A stretch of DNA of 64,000 nucleotides from Martelella sp. AD-3 (GTDB taxonomy: Bacteria; Pseudomonadota; Alphaproteobacteria; Rhizobiales; Rhizobiaceae). Under the pieces are notes generated by a model that saw nothing but the letters and a program-made list of their open reading frames with translations, was not told the origin of the DNA and did no database searches. Location: NCBI RefSeq assembly GCF_001578105.1, contig NZ_CP014275.1, forward strand, positions 62,001-126,000. The letters run 5' to 3'. This document shows, in pieces, positions 42,893 through 51,832 of the stretch. A program made the position numbers and the translations under genes. Position 1 is the first letter of the stretch, and the number at the start of each line of letters is the position of its first letter.

Positions 42893-43606
42893 ATGAGTGC
42901 GCGCGAACGCTTGATCGTGGGACTGGATGTTCCGGGGGTGGACGAGGCGGCGCAGATGGTGGCGCGGCTCGGCGACAGCGTCTCCTTCTACAAGATCGGC
43001 TACCAGCTTGCCTTTGCCGGCGGGCTTTCCTTCGCCCGCGAACTGGCGGCGGACGGCAAGCAGGTCTTCCTCGACATGAAGCTGCTCGACATCGACAACA
43101 CGGTCGCCAAGGGCGTCGAGAACATCGCCAAGATGGGCATGTCGATGCTGACGCTGCATGCCTATCCCAAGGCGATGCGCGCGGCCGTGGAAGCGGCCGA
43201 GGGCTCCGGGCTCTGCCTTCTCGGCGTGACCGTGCTGACCTCGATGGATGATGCCGATCTCGCCGAGGCAGGCTATCCGGGCGATGCGCAGGCGCTGGTG
43301 AAACGGCGCGCCGCACAGGCGGCGGAGGCGGGAATGGGCGGCATCGTCTGCTCGGCGGCCGAAGCGGTTCTGGTGCGCGACATCATCGGGCCGGAACGCG
43401 CGATCGTCACGCCCGGCATCCGCCCGGCGGGGACGTCCGCGGATGATCAAAAACGGGTAATGACGCCGGCCAAGGCCATTGCCGCCGGCGCGTCCCACCT
43501 CGTCGTCGCCCGGCCGATCCTCCGCGCGGAAGACCCGAAGGCGGCGGCAGAGGCCATTGTCGCCGATATCGAAAGCGCTATGTCACAGGAAACAGGGTCC
43601 GCATAA
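42893..43606 (+). CDS. pyrF: Orotidine 5'-phosphate decarboxylase
   Basis: The 237-residue TIM-barrel enzyme converts OMP to UMP, the last step of pyrimidine synthesis. LIVGLDVPG (about 6-14) holds the first catalytic aspartate and [16 protein letters not shown] (about 60-75) the Asp-Lys-Asp catalytic set. [21 protein letters not shown] is the phosphate-binding segment. The ATG at 42893 follows AAGGAGTTGTGGC, an excellent ribosome-binding site. The 81-base gap from dnaN has a short GCCTG/CAGGC inverted repeat that may attenuate read-through. Confidence 0.96.
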   Translation: MSARERLIVGLDVPGVDEAAQMVARLGDSVSFYKIGYQLAFAGGLSFARELAADGKQVFLDMKLLDIDNTVAKGVENIAKMGMSMLTLHAYPKAMRAAVEAAEGSGLCLLGVTVLTSMDDADLAEAGYPGDAQALVKRRAAQAAEAGMGGIVCSAAEAVLVRDIIGPERAIVTPGIRPAGTSADDQKRVMTPAKAIAAGASHLVVARPILRAEDPKAAAEAIVADIESAMSQETGSA

Positions 43607-43762
43607 AGGGCAATGTGTCACTTTCGACACGCCAGGGGCGAAATCTCATGAAGCAGGCAGCGCCGGCGAAAACTGCGTCAGCTTGACCCTTCACCTTCAG
43701 CCCTGTTTGGGCTATTGCACTCGGGTAATCACTTCGGCTTTCGGCGATTTCAGGAGCTAGGC

Positions 43763-44734
43763 ATGACGCTATCGAACATTCCTCCGCTGGTCACGGTCTT
43801 CGGCGGGTCGGGTTTCGTCGGGCGCTATGTCGTTCGCGCGCTTGCCAAGAGGGGCTATCGCATCCGCGTTGCCGTGCGCCGGCCGGATCTGGCGCTGTTC
43901 CTGCAGCCGCTCGGCAATGTCGGGCAGATCACCTTCTTCCAGTCCAATCTGCGCTATCCCGATTCGGTGCGCCGGGCTGTGGAAGGCGCCGATCATGTCG
44001 TCAACTGCGTCGGCATCCTGTTTGAAAGCGGCAAGAACGGCTTTGACGCGGTGCAGGCCGATGGCGCCCGTCTGGTGGCCGAATGCGCGCGCGATGCCGG
44101 CGCCACGCTGACTCACGTTTCGGCAATCGGCGCCGACGAGAAAAGCGAATCGCACTATGCACGCTCCAAGGCCAAGGCTGAGGCTTCCGTCCGCGAGATC
44201 CTGCCGGAAGCCGTGATCGTCCGTCCCTCGATCATCTTCGGGCCGGAGGATGATTTCTTCAACAAGTTCGGCAAGATGTCGCTGATCTCGCCGGTTCTGC
44301 CATTGATCGGCGGCGGCAGGACGAAGTTCCAGCCCGTCTATGTCGGCGATGTCGCCGAGGTGATCGCGCGCGCCGTTGACGGCAAGGTCGAAGGCGGCAA
44401 GGTCTACGAGCTCGGCGGCCGCGACGTGCTGACCTTCCGCGAATGTCTCGAGGAGGTGCTGCGCGTGAGCGGCCGCAAGCGCGGCCTTGTGTCGCTGCCC
44501 TTCGGCCTCGCTTCGTTCTTCGGCGGCATTGCCGGCTCCGTGCCGCTGATCGCGCCGCCGCTGACGGCCGATCAGGTAAAGCTTCTGAAATCCGACAATG
44601 TCGTCTCCGAGGAGGCTGCAGCCGAGGGCCGCACGCTTGCAGGTCTCGGCATTCGTCCCGCCCAGCTTGACGCGATCCTGCCGACCTATCTCGTGCAGTA
44701 CCGCCAGCACGGCCAGTTCGGCCGCGCTGCCTGA
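43763..44734 (+). CDS. NDUFA9-like NAD(P)-binding complex I-associated protein
   Basis: The 323-residue protein is an atypical short-chain dehydrogenase with the motif VFGGSGFVGRYVVRAL (about residues 12-27) and the HVSAIGADEKSESHYARSKAKAE block (about 128-150), where the Tyr-x-x-x-Lys pair is modified. This matches the bacterial relatives of the mitochondrial complex I subunit NDUFA9, probably a NADPH-binding assembly or stability factor. FKPVYVGDVAEVIARAV-like wording (about 192-208) is conserved. The ATG at 43763 follows AGGAGCTAGGC. The call as complex-I-related rests on family resemblance. Confidence 0.85.
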   Translation: MTLSNIPPLVTVFGGSGFVGRYVVRALAKRGYRIRVAVRRPDLALFLQPLGNVGQITFFQSNLRYPDSVRRAVEGADHVVNCVGILFESGKNGFDAVQADGARLVAECARDAGATLTHVSAIGADEKSESHYARSKAKAEASVREILPEAVIVRPSIIFGPEDDFFNKFGKMSLISPVLPLIGGGRTKFQPVYVGDVAEVIARAVDGKVEGGKVYELGGRDVLTFRECLEEVLRVSGRKRGLVSLPFGLASFFGGIAGSVPLIAPPLTADQVKLLKSDNVVSEEAAAEGRTLAGLGIRPAQLDAILPTYLVQYRQHGQFGRAA

Positions 44735-44771
44735 GCCGCCGGCGGCGCAGGGCCTTTCGCCTGGATAAGAG

Positions 44772-44798
44772 AAAAAAAACCGGGTTCTGCGGAACCCG
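44772..44798 (-). terminator. Strong rho-independent terminator on the minus strand without a gene before it
   Basis: Read on the minus strand, CGGGTTC (from 44798), a CGCA loop and GAACCCG form a seven-base-pair stem followed directly by G and a run of eight T. On the plus strand the stem is preceded by A residues and not followed by T, so it serves minus-strand transcription. No minus-strand coding gene ends here, which points to a small RNA or antisense transcript. Confidence 0.7.
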
Positions 44799-44884
44799 TC
44801 ACATGGCCTACGTCTTTACCAATTATTGAAAGGTCATCAGGAAGATGGCCTTGCCGGTCCCACTGAAACAAGGTGTCTTTGAAA

Positions 44885-45034
44885 ATGGGTAAGTCGATTG
44901 CTGTTCTGTTTGCAGGCGCGGCTTTGATCATCATGGCGGCTTCTCTGGCAGCGCCCGGCAGTATCGCGGCGGGCAAGCCGGGCTGCGCGCCTGCCTACGG
45001 CATTGATCCCTGCGCCATGGCTTCCATCAAGTAA
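44885..45034 (+). CDS. Small secreted peptide of unknown function
   Basis: The 49-codon frame encodes a charged start MGKS, a hydrophobic core (IAVLFAGAALIIMAASLA, about residues 5-22) and a cleavage-like site after GSIAAG. The mature peptide would be about 20 residues, KPGCAPAYGIDPCAMASIK, with two cysteines that could form a disulfide. The start is preceded by AAGGTGTCTTTGAAA, an acceptable ribosome-binding site. It lies between an NDUFA9-like gene and the iron-storage pair bfd-bfr. I do not recognise it; the signal-peptide pattern is the main support. Confidence 0.55.
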   Translation: MGKSIAVLFAGAALIIMAASLAAPGSIAAGKPGCAPAYGIDPCAMASIK

Positions 45035-45095
45035 AGTCTTTCGACGGGTGAACGCTGTTTCACCGTGACGTGAGCGCCGCCGCCGGCGTTTAATC

Positions 45096-45124
45096 TTGAC
45101 AACGACCCTCTCCTTTTGCAAATA
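45096..45124 (+). promoter_or_regulatory. Candidate promoter of bfd-bfr
   Basis: TTGACA at 45096-45101 is a perfect -35 hexamer; 17 bases later CAAATA could act as a weak -10. It lies 25-36 bases ahead of the possible bfd start codons. Iron regulators such as Irr or RirA usually control this gene pair in rhizobia, but I see no unambiguous box. Confidence 0.4.
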
Positions 45125-45160
45125 AGAGACGATCGCTGACGAACGTCAATGGTGAAGGGC

Positions 45161-45490
45161 ATGCTTGTCTGCAGCTGCAATTTTGTGACCGAGAAAGAAA
45201 TCGTGGACGTGGTGAACGAGCTCCTCGACGAGGATTGCTGGCGCATCATTGTTCCCGGCACGGTTTACAACCGCATGCAGAAGCGTGGCCGATGCTGCGG
45301 CTGCTTCCCGAACGTCATCGATATCATCGTCCGTACCTCCGAGCAGTATCACGTCAATCGCGACTCGACCGGCGCCGAGTTTTGTGATTTTTTGAGCCGC
45401 CTGAAGAAGTTCCAGGAAGAAAAAAGGAGAACGGACGTTGAAAGGCGACAAAAAAGTAATCGAGCGGCTGAACGAAGCGCTGTTTCTTGA
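45161..45490 (+). CDS. bfd: Bacterioferritin-associated ferredoxin, with extended C-terminus
   Basis: The protein is a BFD-like 2Fe-2S carrier that reduces and so releases iron stored in bacterioferritin. [11 protein letters not shown] begins like known Bfd, with CSC as the first two ligands; [13 protein letters not shown] holds the C-x-x-C ligands. From ATG 45161 it has 109 residues, about 40 more than usual; the extra Lys/Arg-rich tail ([30 protein letters not shown]) is encoded over the bfr start. Another ATG at 45149 adds four residues. The bfr gene begins 53 bases before the stop, so translation may be coupled. Confidence 0.82.
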   Translation: MLVCSCNFVTEKEIVDVVNELLDEDCWRIIVPGTVYNRMQKRGRCCGCFPNVIDIIVRTSEQYHVNRDSTGAEFCDFLSRLKKFQEEKRRTDVERRQKSNRAAERSAVS

Positions 45491-45923
45491 GCTCGGCGCC
45501 GTCAACCAGTACTGGCTGCATTATCGTCTGTTGCAGGACTGGGGCCTGACCAAGCTGGCGTCCAAGGAGCGTGCGGAATCCATTGAAGAGATGCACCACG
45601 CCGACAAGCTGACCGACCGCATCATCTTCCTCGAAGGCCATCCGAACCTCCAGACCGTGGCGCCGCTCCGCATCGGCCAGACGGTAAAGGAAGTGCTCGA
45701 GAGCGATCTCGCCGGTGAATATGAGGCGCGCAATTCCTACAAGGAATCCCGTGATATCTGTCACGAGGCTGGCGATTACGTCAGCATGAAGCTGTTTGAA
45801 GAGCTGATGATCGACGAGGAGGGTCATATTGATTTCCTCGAAACCCAGCTCGAACTCCTGGAATCGCTCGGCGAGAAGAAATACGCCCAGCTGAACGCCG
45901 GCGCGACCGACGAAGCCGAATAA
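45438..45923 (+). CDS. bfr: Bacterioferritin
   Basis: The 161-residue protein forms the haem-containing 24-mer that oxidises and stores iron. The dinuclear ferroxidase ligands are in place: Glu18, Glu51 and His54 ([11 protein letters not shown]), Glu94 (LAGEYEARN region) and Glu127/His130 ([11 protein letters not shown]). Met52 is the haem axial ligand, so this is a haem-binding bacterioferritin rather than a plain ferritin. It starts inside the end of bfd, a layout expected for co-regulated iron storage and release. GAAAAAAGGAGAACGG provides a strong ribosome-binding site. Confidence 0.95.
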   Translation: MKGDKKVIERLNEALFLELGAVNQYWLHYRLLQDWGLTKLASKERAESIEEMHHADKLTDRIIFLEGHPNLQTVAPLRIGQTVKEVLESDLAGEYEARNSYKESRDICHEAGDYVSMKLFEELMIDEEGHIDFLETQLELLESLGEKKYAQLNAGATDEAE

Positions 45924-45945
45924 AGGCGCTCTCGCTTTTGTATTT

Positions 45946-45978
45946 AGAAGGCCCGGGCCGCAGAGGTCCGGGTCTTCT
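45946..45978. terminator. Hairpin between convergent bfr and rppH
   Basis: AGAAGGCCCGG (45946-45956) pairs with CCGGGTCTTCT (45968-45978) over eleven positions with one G-U pair, loop of 11 bases. It sits between the bfr and rppH stop codons and probably serves both. No T-run follows on either strand, so Rho or another factor may help. Confidence 0.5.
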
Positions 45979-45989
45979 CGCGTTCCGGG

Positions 45990-46517
45990 TCATCCCTTTG
46001 CGAAATGTCGGAACTCGGCGGTGACCTGCGCGTAGACGGCGCGTTTGAAATCCACGATCAGGCCCGCAAGTTCGTCGATATCGGTCCACTGCCAGGCGTC
46101 GAACTCCTGCATGTGGCCGTCCGGCGGCGGGTTGATGGCGATTTCGTTGTCAGATCCGAGAAAGCGGAAGGCGTACCAGCGCTGGGTCTGGCCGCGATAG
46201 CGGCCCTTGAGCCCGATGCCGATCAGGTGTTCGGGCAGGTCGTAATTGATCCAGCCCTTCGATTCGCCGAGAAGCTCGACCGTCTTCATGCCTGTCTCCT
46301 CGTAAAGCTCGCGTTTTGCCGCCTCGAGCGGGGCCTCGCCCGGATCAATGCCGCCCTGCGGCATCTGCCAAAGCTGCGGCGAACCATCGGATTCCGAATT
46401 GCCTTCCGAAAGGCGGCGCCCGAGCCAGACCTTGCCTTCCGGGTTCAGGGTCATCACCCCGACATTGGGGCGATAGGGGAGGTCGTGGGCTGTGGGGCGA
46501 GGCATTTTATCGGGCAT
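45990..46517 (-). CDS. rppH: RNA pyrophosphohydrolase (Nudix)
   Basis: The 175-residue enzyme removes pyrophosphate from the 5' end of transcripts and so starts mRNA decay. The Nudix box is [23 protein letters not shown] (about residues 55-77). [23 protein letters not shown] at the start and [17 protein letters not shown] in the second half are typical of RppH and the related diadenosine polyphosphate hydrolase IalA. The first ATG (46515-46517) is used; it follows CCAAGGAGCGCACC. It is convergent with bfr. Confidence 0.93.
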   Translation of the reverse strand: MPDKMPRPTAHDLPYRPNVGVMTLNPEGKVWLGRRLSEGNSESDGSPQLWQMPQGGIDPGEAPLEAAKRELYEETGMKTVELLGESKGWINYDLPEHLIGIGLKGRYRGQTQRWYAFRFLGSDNEIAINPPPDGHMQEFDAWQWTDIDELAGLIVDFKRAVYAQVTAEFRHFAKG

Positions 46518-46589
46518 GGTGCGCTCCTTGGGAGGGGAGAAGAAGGAATTTGGTGCTTTTCTACCACGCCGGAAAGGCTTGCCAAAGAC

Positions 46590-47951
46590 CTATGCGGAGC
46601 GTTCCATCAGCGCCGTCATCGCCTTGCGGAAACGCGCCGAAATCGCCGCGCGTTTCAGGTGGCGTCCGCCTTCAACCTGCTTCTTTCCATTTGCCCAGAC
46701 GCAATCCGGCCTGATCTGGTTTGCAAAGATGAACCCGTCGAGTGCCTGATCGTCCTTCAGCCATGGGGCGGCGCTGTCATCAAGCGAATCAAGCGAGAAG
46801 AAGCTTGCGGGCCTGCCTTCCGCAATGCCGGCCTCGATCCCCATGGCCTGCGCCCCGCCGGCTAGTGCACCGTTCAACAGGCGGCGACCGGTCGTACCGC
46901 CGGTTTCGGCAATCACGTTGCGCGCCCGCTCGCCGAGACGCTGGGCATATTCGAGCTGGCGCAGCTCGTCGGAAAGGCCGATCAGAACGTTGGAATCCGA
47001 GCCGATGCCAAAAACGCCGCCGGAGTTCAGGAACCGGCTTGCGGGGAAAATACCATCGCCGAGATTGGCTTCGGTCACGGGGCAAAGGCCCGCGACTGCG
47101 CCGGATTTCGCCAACCCGTCGGTTTCCGCTTCGGTCATGTGGGTGGCGTGGATCAGGCACCAGCGAGCATCGACGCCGGTATTGTCGAGCAACCATTCGA
47201 CCGGTCGTTTTCCGCTCCAGGCGCGGCAGTCGTCGACTTCCTTCGTCTGCTCGGCGATATGCATATGCACGGGTCCATCGGTGAGGCCGGCAGCGAACGC
47301 GAGCTCCTCCGGCGTGACCGCGCGCAGGGAATGCGGCGCGACGCCGAGAACGGCGCTTTCCAGCCCGCCAACCACTTTTGCCGAAGCTTCCATCAGGCGC
47401 TGAAAACTGTCGCGATCATGGATGAAGCGGCGCTGGCCATTGTTCGGTTCCGCGCCGCCGAAATTGGAATGGGCATAGAAGACCGGCAGCAGCGTCAGGC
47501 CGATGCCGGTTTCGGAGGCGGCAGCGGCGATGCGCTCGGCCATCTCGCCGATGTTGTCGTAGTGGCTGCCGTCCTTGTCATTGTGGAGATAATGGAATTC
47601 GCCGACATGGGCGAAGCCCGCTTCCAGCATTTCCACGTAAAGCTGTGCCGCGATCGCCTCTGCCTCGTCGGGCTCGATTGCGAAGGTGAAGCGGTACATC
47701 ACCTCCCGCCAGCTCCAGAAATTGTCGCTTGCGGGCCCGCGCCGCTCGGCAAGGCCCGCCATGGCGCGCTGGAAGGCGTGGGAGTGGAGATTGGCGACGG
47801 CGGGCACGATGATGTCGTGGCGCTCGTCCCCGGCTTCCGGCGCCTGATCGAAGGCGAGGCCGGCAATGCGGCCGGCGTTGAGCGAAAGCCGCGCATTCCT
47901 GCGCCAGCCTTCCGGTGTCAGCACGTTTTCTGCGAAGATCGTCATGGGCAT
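46590..47951 (-). CDS. hutF: Formimidoylglutamate deiminase
   Basis: The 453-residue amidohydrolase removes ammonia from N-formimidoyl-L-glutamate to give N-formylglutamate, step four of histidine breakdown by this route. Zn ligands are visible in [18 protein letters not shown] (about residues 49-66) and [13 protein letters not shown] (about 231-243), followed by HATHMT and GSDSN (about 318-322). The gene is divergent from hutIHGU across an 87-base spacer that holds a palindromic operator. An ATG six bases later is an equal start candidate. With HutG also present, the pathway to glutamate and formate is complete. Confidence 0.93.
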   Translation of the reverse strand: MPMTIFAENVLTPEGWRRNARLSLNAGRIAGLAFDQAPEAGDERHDIIVPAVANLHSHAFQRAMAGLAERRGPASDNFWSWREVMYRFTFAIEPDEAEAIAAQLYVEMLEAGFAHVGEFHYLHNDKDGSHYDNIGEMAERIAAAASETGIGLTLLPVFYAHSNFGGAEPNNGQRRFIHDRDSFQRLMEASAKVVGGLESAVLGVAPHSLRAVTPEELAFAAGLTDGPVHMHIAEQTKEVDDCRAWSGKRPVEWLLDNTGVDARWCLIHATHMTEAETDGLAKSGAVAGLCPVTEANLGDGIFPASRFLNSGGVFGIGSDSNVLIGLSDELRQLEYAQRLGERARNVIAETGGTTGRRLLNGALAGGAQAMGIEAGIAEGRPASFFSLDSLDDSAAPWLKDDQALDGFIFANQIRPDCVWANGKKQVEGGRHLKRAAISARFRKAMTALMERSA

Positions 47952-47992
47952 CCGGTCCGTTCCGCGTCAAATTTATTCTTGCCGATTGTTTC

Positions 47993-48010
47993 ATTATGTA
48001 TATACATAAT
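47993..48010. promoter_or_regulatory. Probable HutC operator between hutF and hutI
   Basis: ATTATGTATATACATAAT is a perfect 18-base palindrome in the middle of the hutF-hutI spacer. Its core TGTATATACA is the form described for HutC-type repressors, which release DNA when urocanate is present. Its position lets one site control both divergent transcripts. A related palindrome lies before the transporter genes (54480-54493). Confidence 0.75.
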
Positions 48011-48038
48011 AATCAGCCAAGACAATAAGGGGGAAGAG

Positions 48039-49256
48039 ATGCGTTCTGCGCCGAACACGCTTTTTACCAATGCCCGCCTTTGCGCCATGACCGGCAATGA
48101 CATTGCGCCGGTTCCCGGCGTTCTGGCCGTCCGCGACGGGCGGATTGCTTATGTCGGCGCGGAAGAGGCGCTGCCAGCGAACTTCGCCGGGTTCGAGACG
48201 GTCGATTGCGGCGGCAGGCTGGTCACGCCCGCGCTGATCGATTGCCATACCCACATCGTTTATGGCGGCAGCCGCGCGAAGGAATTCGAGATGCGGCTTG
48301 AGGGCGTTCCTTACGAGGAGATCGCCCGCGCCGGCGGCGGAATCGTCTCGACCGTATCCGCCACCAATGCGCTTTCGGAAGACGATCTGGTCGAAATGGC
48401 TCTGCCGCGCCTCGACACGTTGATAGCCGAAGGCGTCGCGACCATCGAGATCAAGTCCGGTTACGGGCTTAATATTGAAGCCGAACTGAAGATGCTGCGC
48501 GCTGCCCGACGCTTGGCGACACTGCGCCCAGTGCGCATCAGGACCACCTATCTGGCTGCCCATGCCACGCCACCGGAATACACGGGCCGCAACGGCGATT
48601 ACATCGCGAAGGTCGTCCTGCCCGGTCTTGAAGCGGCGCATGCGGAAGGCCTTGTCGATGCCGTCGACGCATTCTGCGAGGGCATTGCCTTTTCGCCCGA
48701 CGAACTGAAGCCGGTGTTTGAAAAGGCAACAGCACTTGGCCTGCCGGTGAAGCTGCACGCCGAACAGCTTTCCAATCTGCACGGCGCGGAAATGGCGGCG
48801 TCTTATGGTGCGCTCTCCGCCGACCATCTCGAATATCTCGATGAGGCTGGCGCAAAGGCAATGGCTGAGGCCGGGTCGGTCGCGGTGCTGCTACCCGGAG
48901 CGTTCTATACGCTGAAGGAAAAGCAGCTTCCGCCGGTCGCAGCCCTGCGCGAGGCCGGCACGCGGATCGCGCTCGCGACCGACTGCAATCCCGGCACATC
49001 GCCGCTCACCTCGTTGCTTCTGACCATGAATATGGGGGCAACGCTCTTCGGGTTGACCGTTGCCGAATGCCTTGCCGGCGTCACCCGCAATGCCGCCCGC
49101 GCGCTCGGTCTTGCGGAGGAAACCGGTACGCTGGAAGCCGGCAAGGCGGCCGATATCGCGATTTGGGATGTCAATGCGCCGGCAGAACTGGTCTATCGCA
49201 TCGGTTTCAATCCGCTTTCCCGGCTTTATATCGGCGGCCGCGAGGTTTCGCGATGA
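48039..49256 (+). CDS. hutI: Imidazolonepropionase
   Basis: The 405-residue metal-dependent amidohydrolase opens the imidazolone ring to give N-formimidoylglutamate, step three. The metal motif is [27 protein letters not shown] (about residues 63-89; H-x-H). KSGYGL, HAEQL and [10 protein letters not shown] complete the family pattern. The start is ATG 48039 behind AGGGGGAAGAG; the long frame running back to 47139 passes through the divergent hutF region and is a shadow. Its stop shares ATGA with the hutH start, so the two are translationally coupled. Confidence 0.96.
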   Translation: MRSAPNTLFTNARLCAMTGNDIAPVPGVLAVRDGRIAYVGAEEALPANFAGFETVDCGGRLVTPALIDCHTHIVYGGSRAKEFEMRLEGVPYEEIARAGGGIVSTVSATNALSEDDLVEMALPRLDTLIAEGVATIEIKSGYGLNIEAELKMLRAARRLATLRPVRIRTTYLAAHATPPEYTGRNGDYIAKVVLPGLEAAHAEGLVDAVDAFCEGIAFSPDELKPVFEKATALGLPVKLHAEQLSNLHGAEMAASYGALSADHLEYLDEAGAKAMAEAGSVAVLLPGAFYTLKEKQLPPVAALREAGTRIALATDCNPGTSPLTSLLLTMNMGATLFGLTVAECLAGVTRNAARALGLAEETGTLEAGKAADIAIWDVNAPAELVYRIGFNPLSRLYIGGREVSR

Positions 49257-50788
49257 CGCTTGTTCTCACCCCCGGCAGCGTGACGCTGGCCACGCTGGAA
49301 AAAATCTATCGCGGCGATGATGCCGTGCGGCTGGACCCCGGCTGCGACGTTGCCATCGAGAAGGCCGCCGCCCGCATTGCCGCGATCGCCGCCGGCAATG
49401 AACCGGTCTACGGCATCAACACCGGCTTCGGAAAACTGGCTTCGATCAGGATCGATGCCGCCGATACCGCGACCCTGCAGCGCAACCTCATCCTGTCGCA
49501 TTGCTGCGGCGTTGGCGCGCCGCTCGATGGCAGCGTCGTGCGGCTGATCATGGCGCTGAAGCTGATCTCGCTCGGCCGCGGCGCCTCCGGCGTGCGGCCG
49601 GAACTGGTGCGGCTGATCGAGGATATGCTGGCAAAGGACGTCACCCCCGTCATTCCGGAAAAAGGCTCGGTCGGGGCATCCGGCGATCTTGCCCCGCTTG
49701 CGCATATGGCAGCGGTGATGATGGGCGAGGGCGAAGCATTTTTCGAAGGCGAACGGCGTTCGGGACGCGATGCGCTGGCAAAAGCCGGCCTCACGCCCGT
49801 TCAGCTTGCCGCCAAGGAGGGGCTGGCGCTGATCAACGGCACGCAGGTGTCGACGGCCTTGGCGCTTGCCGGCCTGTTCCGCGCCTTCCGCTGCGCCGCC
49901 ACTGCGCTCGTCACCGGCGCGCTTTCCACCGATGCGGCGATGGGTTCGCCGGCGCCCTTCCATCCCGATATCCACACGCTGCGCGGTCATCAGGGCCAGA
50001 TCGATGCGGCTGCAAGCTTGCGCGCCCTGCTCGAAGGCTCGGAAATCCGCGTTTCCCATATCGAAGGCGACGAGCGGGTGCAGGACCCTTACTGCATCCG
50101 TTGCCAGCCGCAGGTCGATGGCGCCTGTCTCGATCTTCTGCGCCAGGCCGGCCGCACGCTCGAAATCGAGGCCAATGCGGCCACCGACAACCCGCTGGTG
50201 CTTTCCGATGACAGCGTCGTTTCCGGCGGCAATTTCCATGCCGAGCCGGTGGCGTTTGCCGCCGACCAGATCGCCATCGCCGTCTGCGAGATCGGCGCGA
50301 TTGCCCAACGCCGGATCGCTTTGCTGGTCGACCCGGCGCTCTCCTTCGGTCTGCCCGCCTTCCTGTCGAGAAAGCCGGGGCTGAATTCAGGGTTGATGAT
50401 TGCCGAGGTCACCTCTGCCGCGCTGATGAGCGAGAACAAGCAGATGGCGCACCCGGCCTCCGTCGATTCGACGCCGACCTCGGCCAATCAGGAAGACCAC
50501 GTGTCGATGGCCTGCCACGGCGCGCGGCGGCTTCTGGCGATGACCGAGAACCTTGCCAGCATTATCGGCATCGAGGCTCTGTGCGGCGTTCAGGGCGTCG
50601 AACTTCGCGCGCCGCTCGCCACGAGCCCGGCGCTGCAGCGGGTCATTTCCGCATTTCGCGCGCGGGTAGCGACGCTTGAGGGCGATCGCTACATGGCCGG
50701 TGATCTTGAGACGGCGGCGGCGGCGGTGCGCGATGGCGTGCTGATCGATGCGGTCGGGGCAGGGGTGCTGCCGGAGATTGGGCGTTGA
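49253..50788 (+). CDS. hutH: Histidine ammonia-lyase
   Basis: The 511-residue enzyme makes urocanate and ammonia from histidine, the first step. The self-forming MIO cofactor comes from Ala-Ser-Gly in [14 protein letters not shown] (about residues 138-151). [10 protein letters not shown] holds the catalytic Tyr and NPLV with SANQEDHVS marks further active-site regions. The sequence is of normal length and has no gaps. ATG 49253 overlaps the end of hutI by four bases; reading from upstream starts in the same frame would run into hutI and is not needed. Confidence 0.97.
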   Translation: MTLVLTPGSVTLATLEKIYRGDDAVRLDPGCDVAIEKAAARIAAIAAGNEPVYGINTGFGKLASIRIDAADTATLQRNLILSHCCGVGAPLDGSVVRLIMALKLISLGRGASGVRPELVRLIEDMLAKDVTPVIPEKGSVGASGDLAPLAHMAAVMMGEGEAFFEGERRSGRDALAKAGLTPVQLAAKEGLALINGTQVSTALALAGLFRAFRCAATALVTGALSTDAAMGSPAPFHPDIHTLRGHQGQIDAAASLRALLEGSEIRVSHIEGDERVQDPYCIRCQPQVDGACLDLLRQAGRTLEIEANAATDNPLVLSDDSVVSGGNFHAEPVAFAADQIAIAVCEIGAIAQRRIALLVDPALSFGLPAFLSRKPGLNSGLMIAEVTSAALMSENKQMAHPASVDSTPTSANQEDHVSMACHGARRLLAMTENLASIIGIEALCGVQGVELRAPLATSPALQRVISAFRARVATLEGDRYMAGDLETAAAAVRDGVLIDAVGAGVLPEIGR

Positions 50789-50826
50789 GGTCATTGCGCA
50801 TGTCACCTCCGGCACCGGGGTTCCTT

Positions 50827-50971
50827 CCCTCACCCGGCGCATCCGCGCCACCCTCTCCCCTTGCGGGGCGAGGGGGAGCAAGCAGCCATCGCCTGAACGC
50901 GCGGACAGGCAGGGCGTCGCCGGCGTCCCCTTCTCCCCTTGGGGAGAAGGTGGCCGAAGGCCGGATGAGGG
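50827..50971. repeat. Long intergenic inverted repeat, family copy 2
   Basis: The left arm opens CCCTCACCCGGCGC and carries CACCCTCTCCCC; the right arm, read backwards, is CCCTCATCCGGCCTTCGGCC then ACCTTCTCCCC. Each arm has its own small hairpins. This second wording is one I recognise as widespread between genes of rhizobial genomes. It occupies most of the gap between hutH and hutG, within an apparent operon. Confidence 0.78.
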
Positions 50972-51014
50972 TAAACGGCGTTTGCCGAAACTCCAGACAG
51001 AGGAATATTTTCCC

Positions 51015-51818
51015 ATGACCGATCCCGTCATTGTCAAACAGGGCTCGTCCCCCGTCATTCTCGGTTTTCCGCACACCGGCACCCATGTCCCACCGGAGAT
51101 CGAGGCACGGCTCAATGAAAACGGCCGCCTGCTCGCCGATACCGACTGGCATGTCGACCGACTCTATGACGGCCTTCTGGCGGATGCGACCACGGTGAAG
51201 GCGACCTTCCATCGCTATGTCATCGATGCCAATCGCGACCCTTCGGGCGCGAGCCTCTATCCGGGCCAGAACACCACCGGGCTGGTGCCGGAGACGGATT
51301 TCGACGGCAAGCCGATCTGGAAGGATGGCGAAGGACCGAGCGAGGCAGATATTGCAGCGCGGACCAAAGCCTTCCACGCGCCTTATCATGCGGCGCTGGC
51401 GGCGGAAATCGCGCGGGTTAAGGCCGAGCACGGCATCGCCATTCTCTATGATTGTCATTCGATCCGCTCGCGCATTCCCTTCCTGTTTGAAGGCAAGCTG
51501 CCGGATTTCAACATCGGCACCAATCTCGGCGTCACCTGCGCGCCCGAATTCGAGGCCGCGGTGTTGGGCGTCGTGTCGCTCGCCGATGGCTATGGCCATG
51601 CCGTCAACGGCCGCTTCAAGGGTGGCTGGACGACGCGGCATTACGGCCAGCCTGCGACGGGCGTTCATGCCATCCAGATGGAGCTGGCGCAGTCGACCCA
51701 CCTTGCCACCGAGGCGCCGCCCTTTGCCTATGACGAGGAAAAGGCCGGCAAGCTGCGCCGCCATCTGCAGGATATTCTGGAGCGGATCGAACGCCTGTCG
51801 TTCTCCGCGCGCATGTAA
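51015..51818 (+). CDS. hutG: N-formylglutamate deformylase
   Basis: The 267-residue enzyme hydrolyses N-formylglutamate to glutamate and formate, the last step when HutF is used. [13 protein letters not shown] (about residues 17-29) and [16 protein letters not shown] (about 141-156) provide the Zn-binding His and Asp. [16 protein letters not shown] and [12 protein letters not shown] are conserved further on. The ATG at 51015 follows AGAGGAATATTTTCCC. A reading back to 50748 would cross the repeat and is discounted. It is followed by hutU after 14 bases. Confidence 0.95.
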   Translation: MTDPVIVKQGSSPVILGFPHTGTHVPPEIEARLNENGRLLADTDWHVDRLYDGLLADATTVKATFHRYVIDANRDPSGASLYPGQNTTGLVPETDFDGKPIWKDGEGPSEADIAARTKAFHAPYHAALAAEIARVKAEHGIAILYDCHSIRSRIPFLFEGKLPDFNIGTNLGVTCAPEFEAAVLGVVSLADGYGHAVNGRFKGGWTTRHYGQPATGVHAIQMELAQSTHLATEAPPFAYDEEKAGKLRRHLQDILERIERLSFSARM

Positions 51819-51832
51819 GAGAGGGAACGACA

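Noticed and set aside
47139..48038. An N-terminal extension of hutI by about 300 residues
   Set aside because: The extension is antisense to hutF and would cross the operator palindrome. The start at 48039 has a strong ribosome-binding site and the normal family length.
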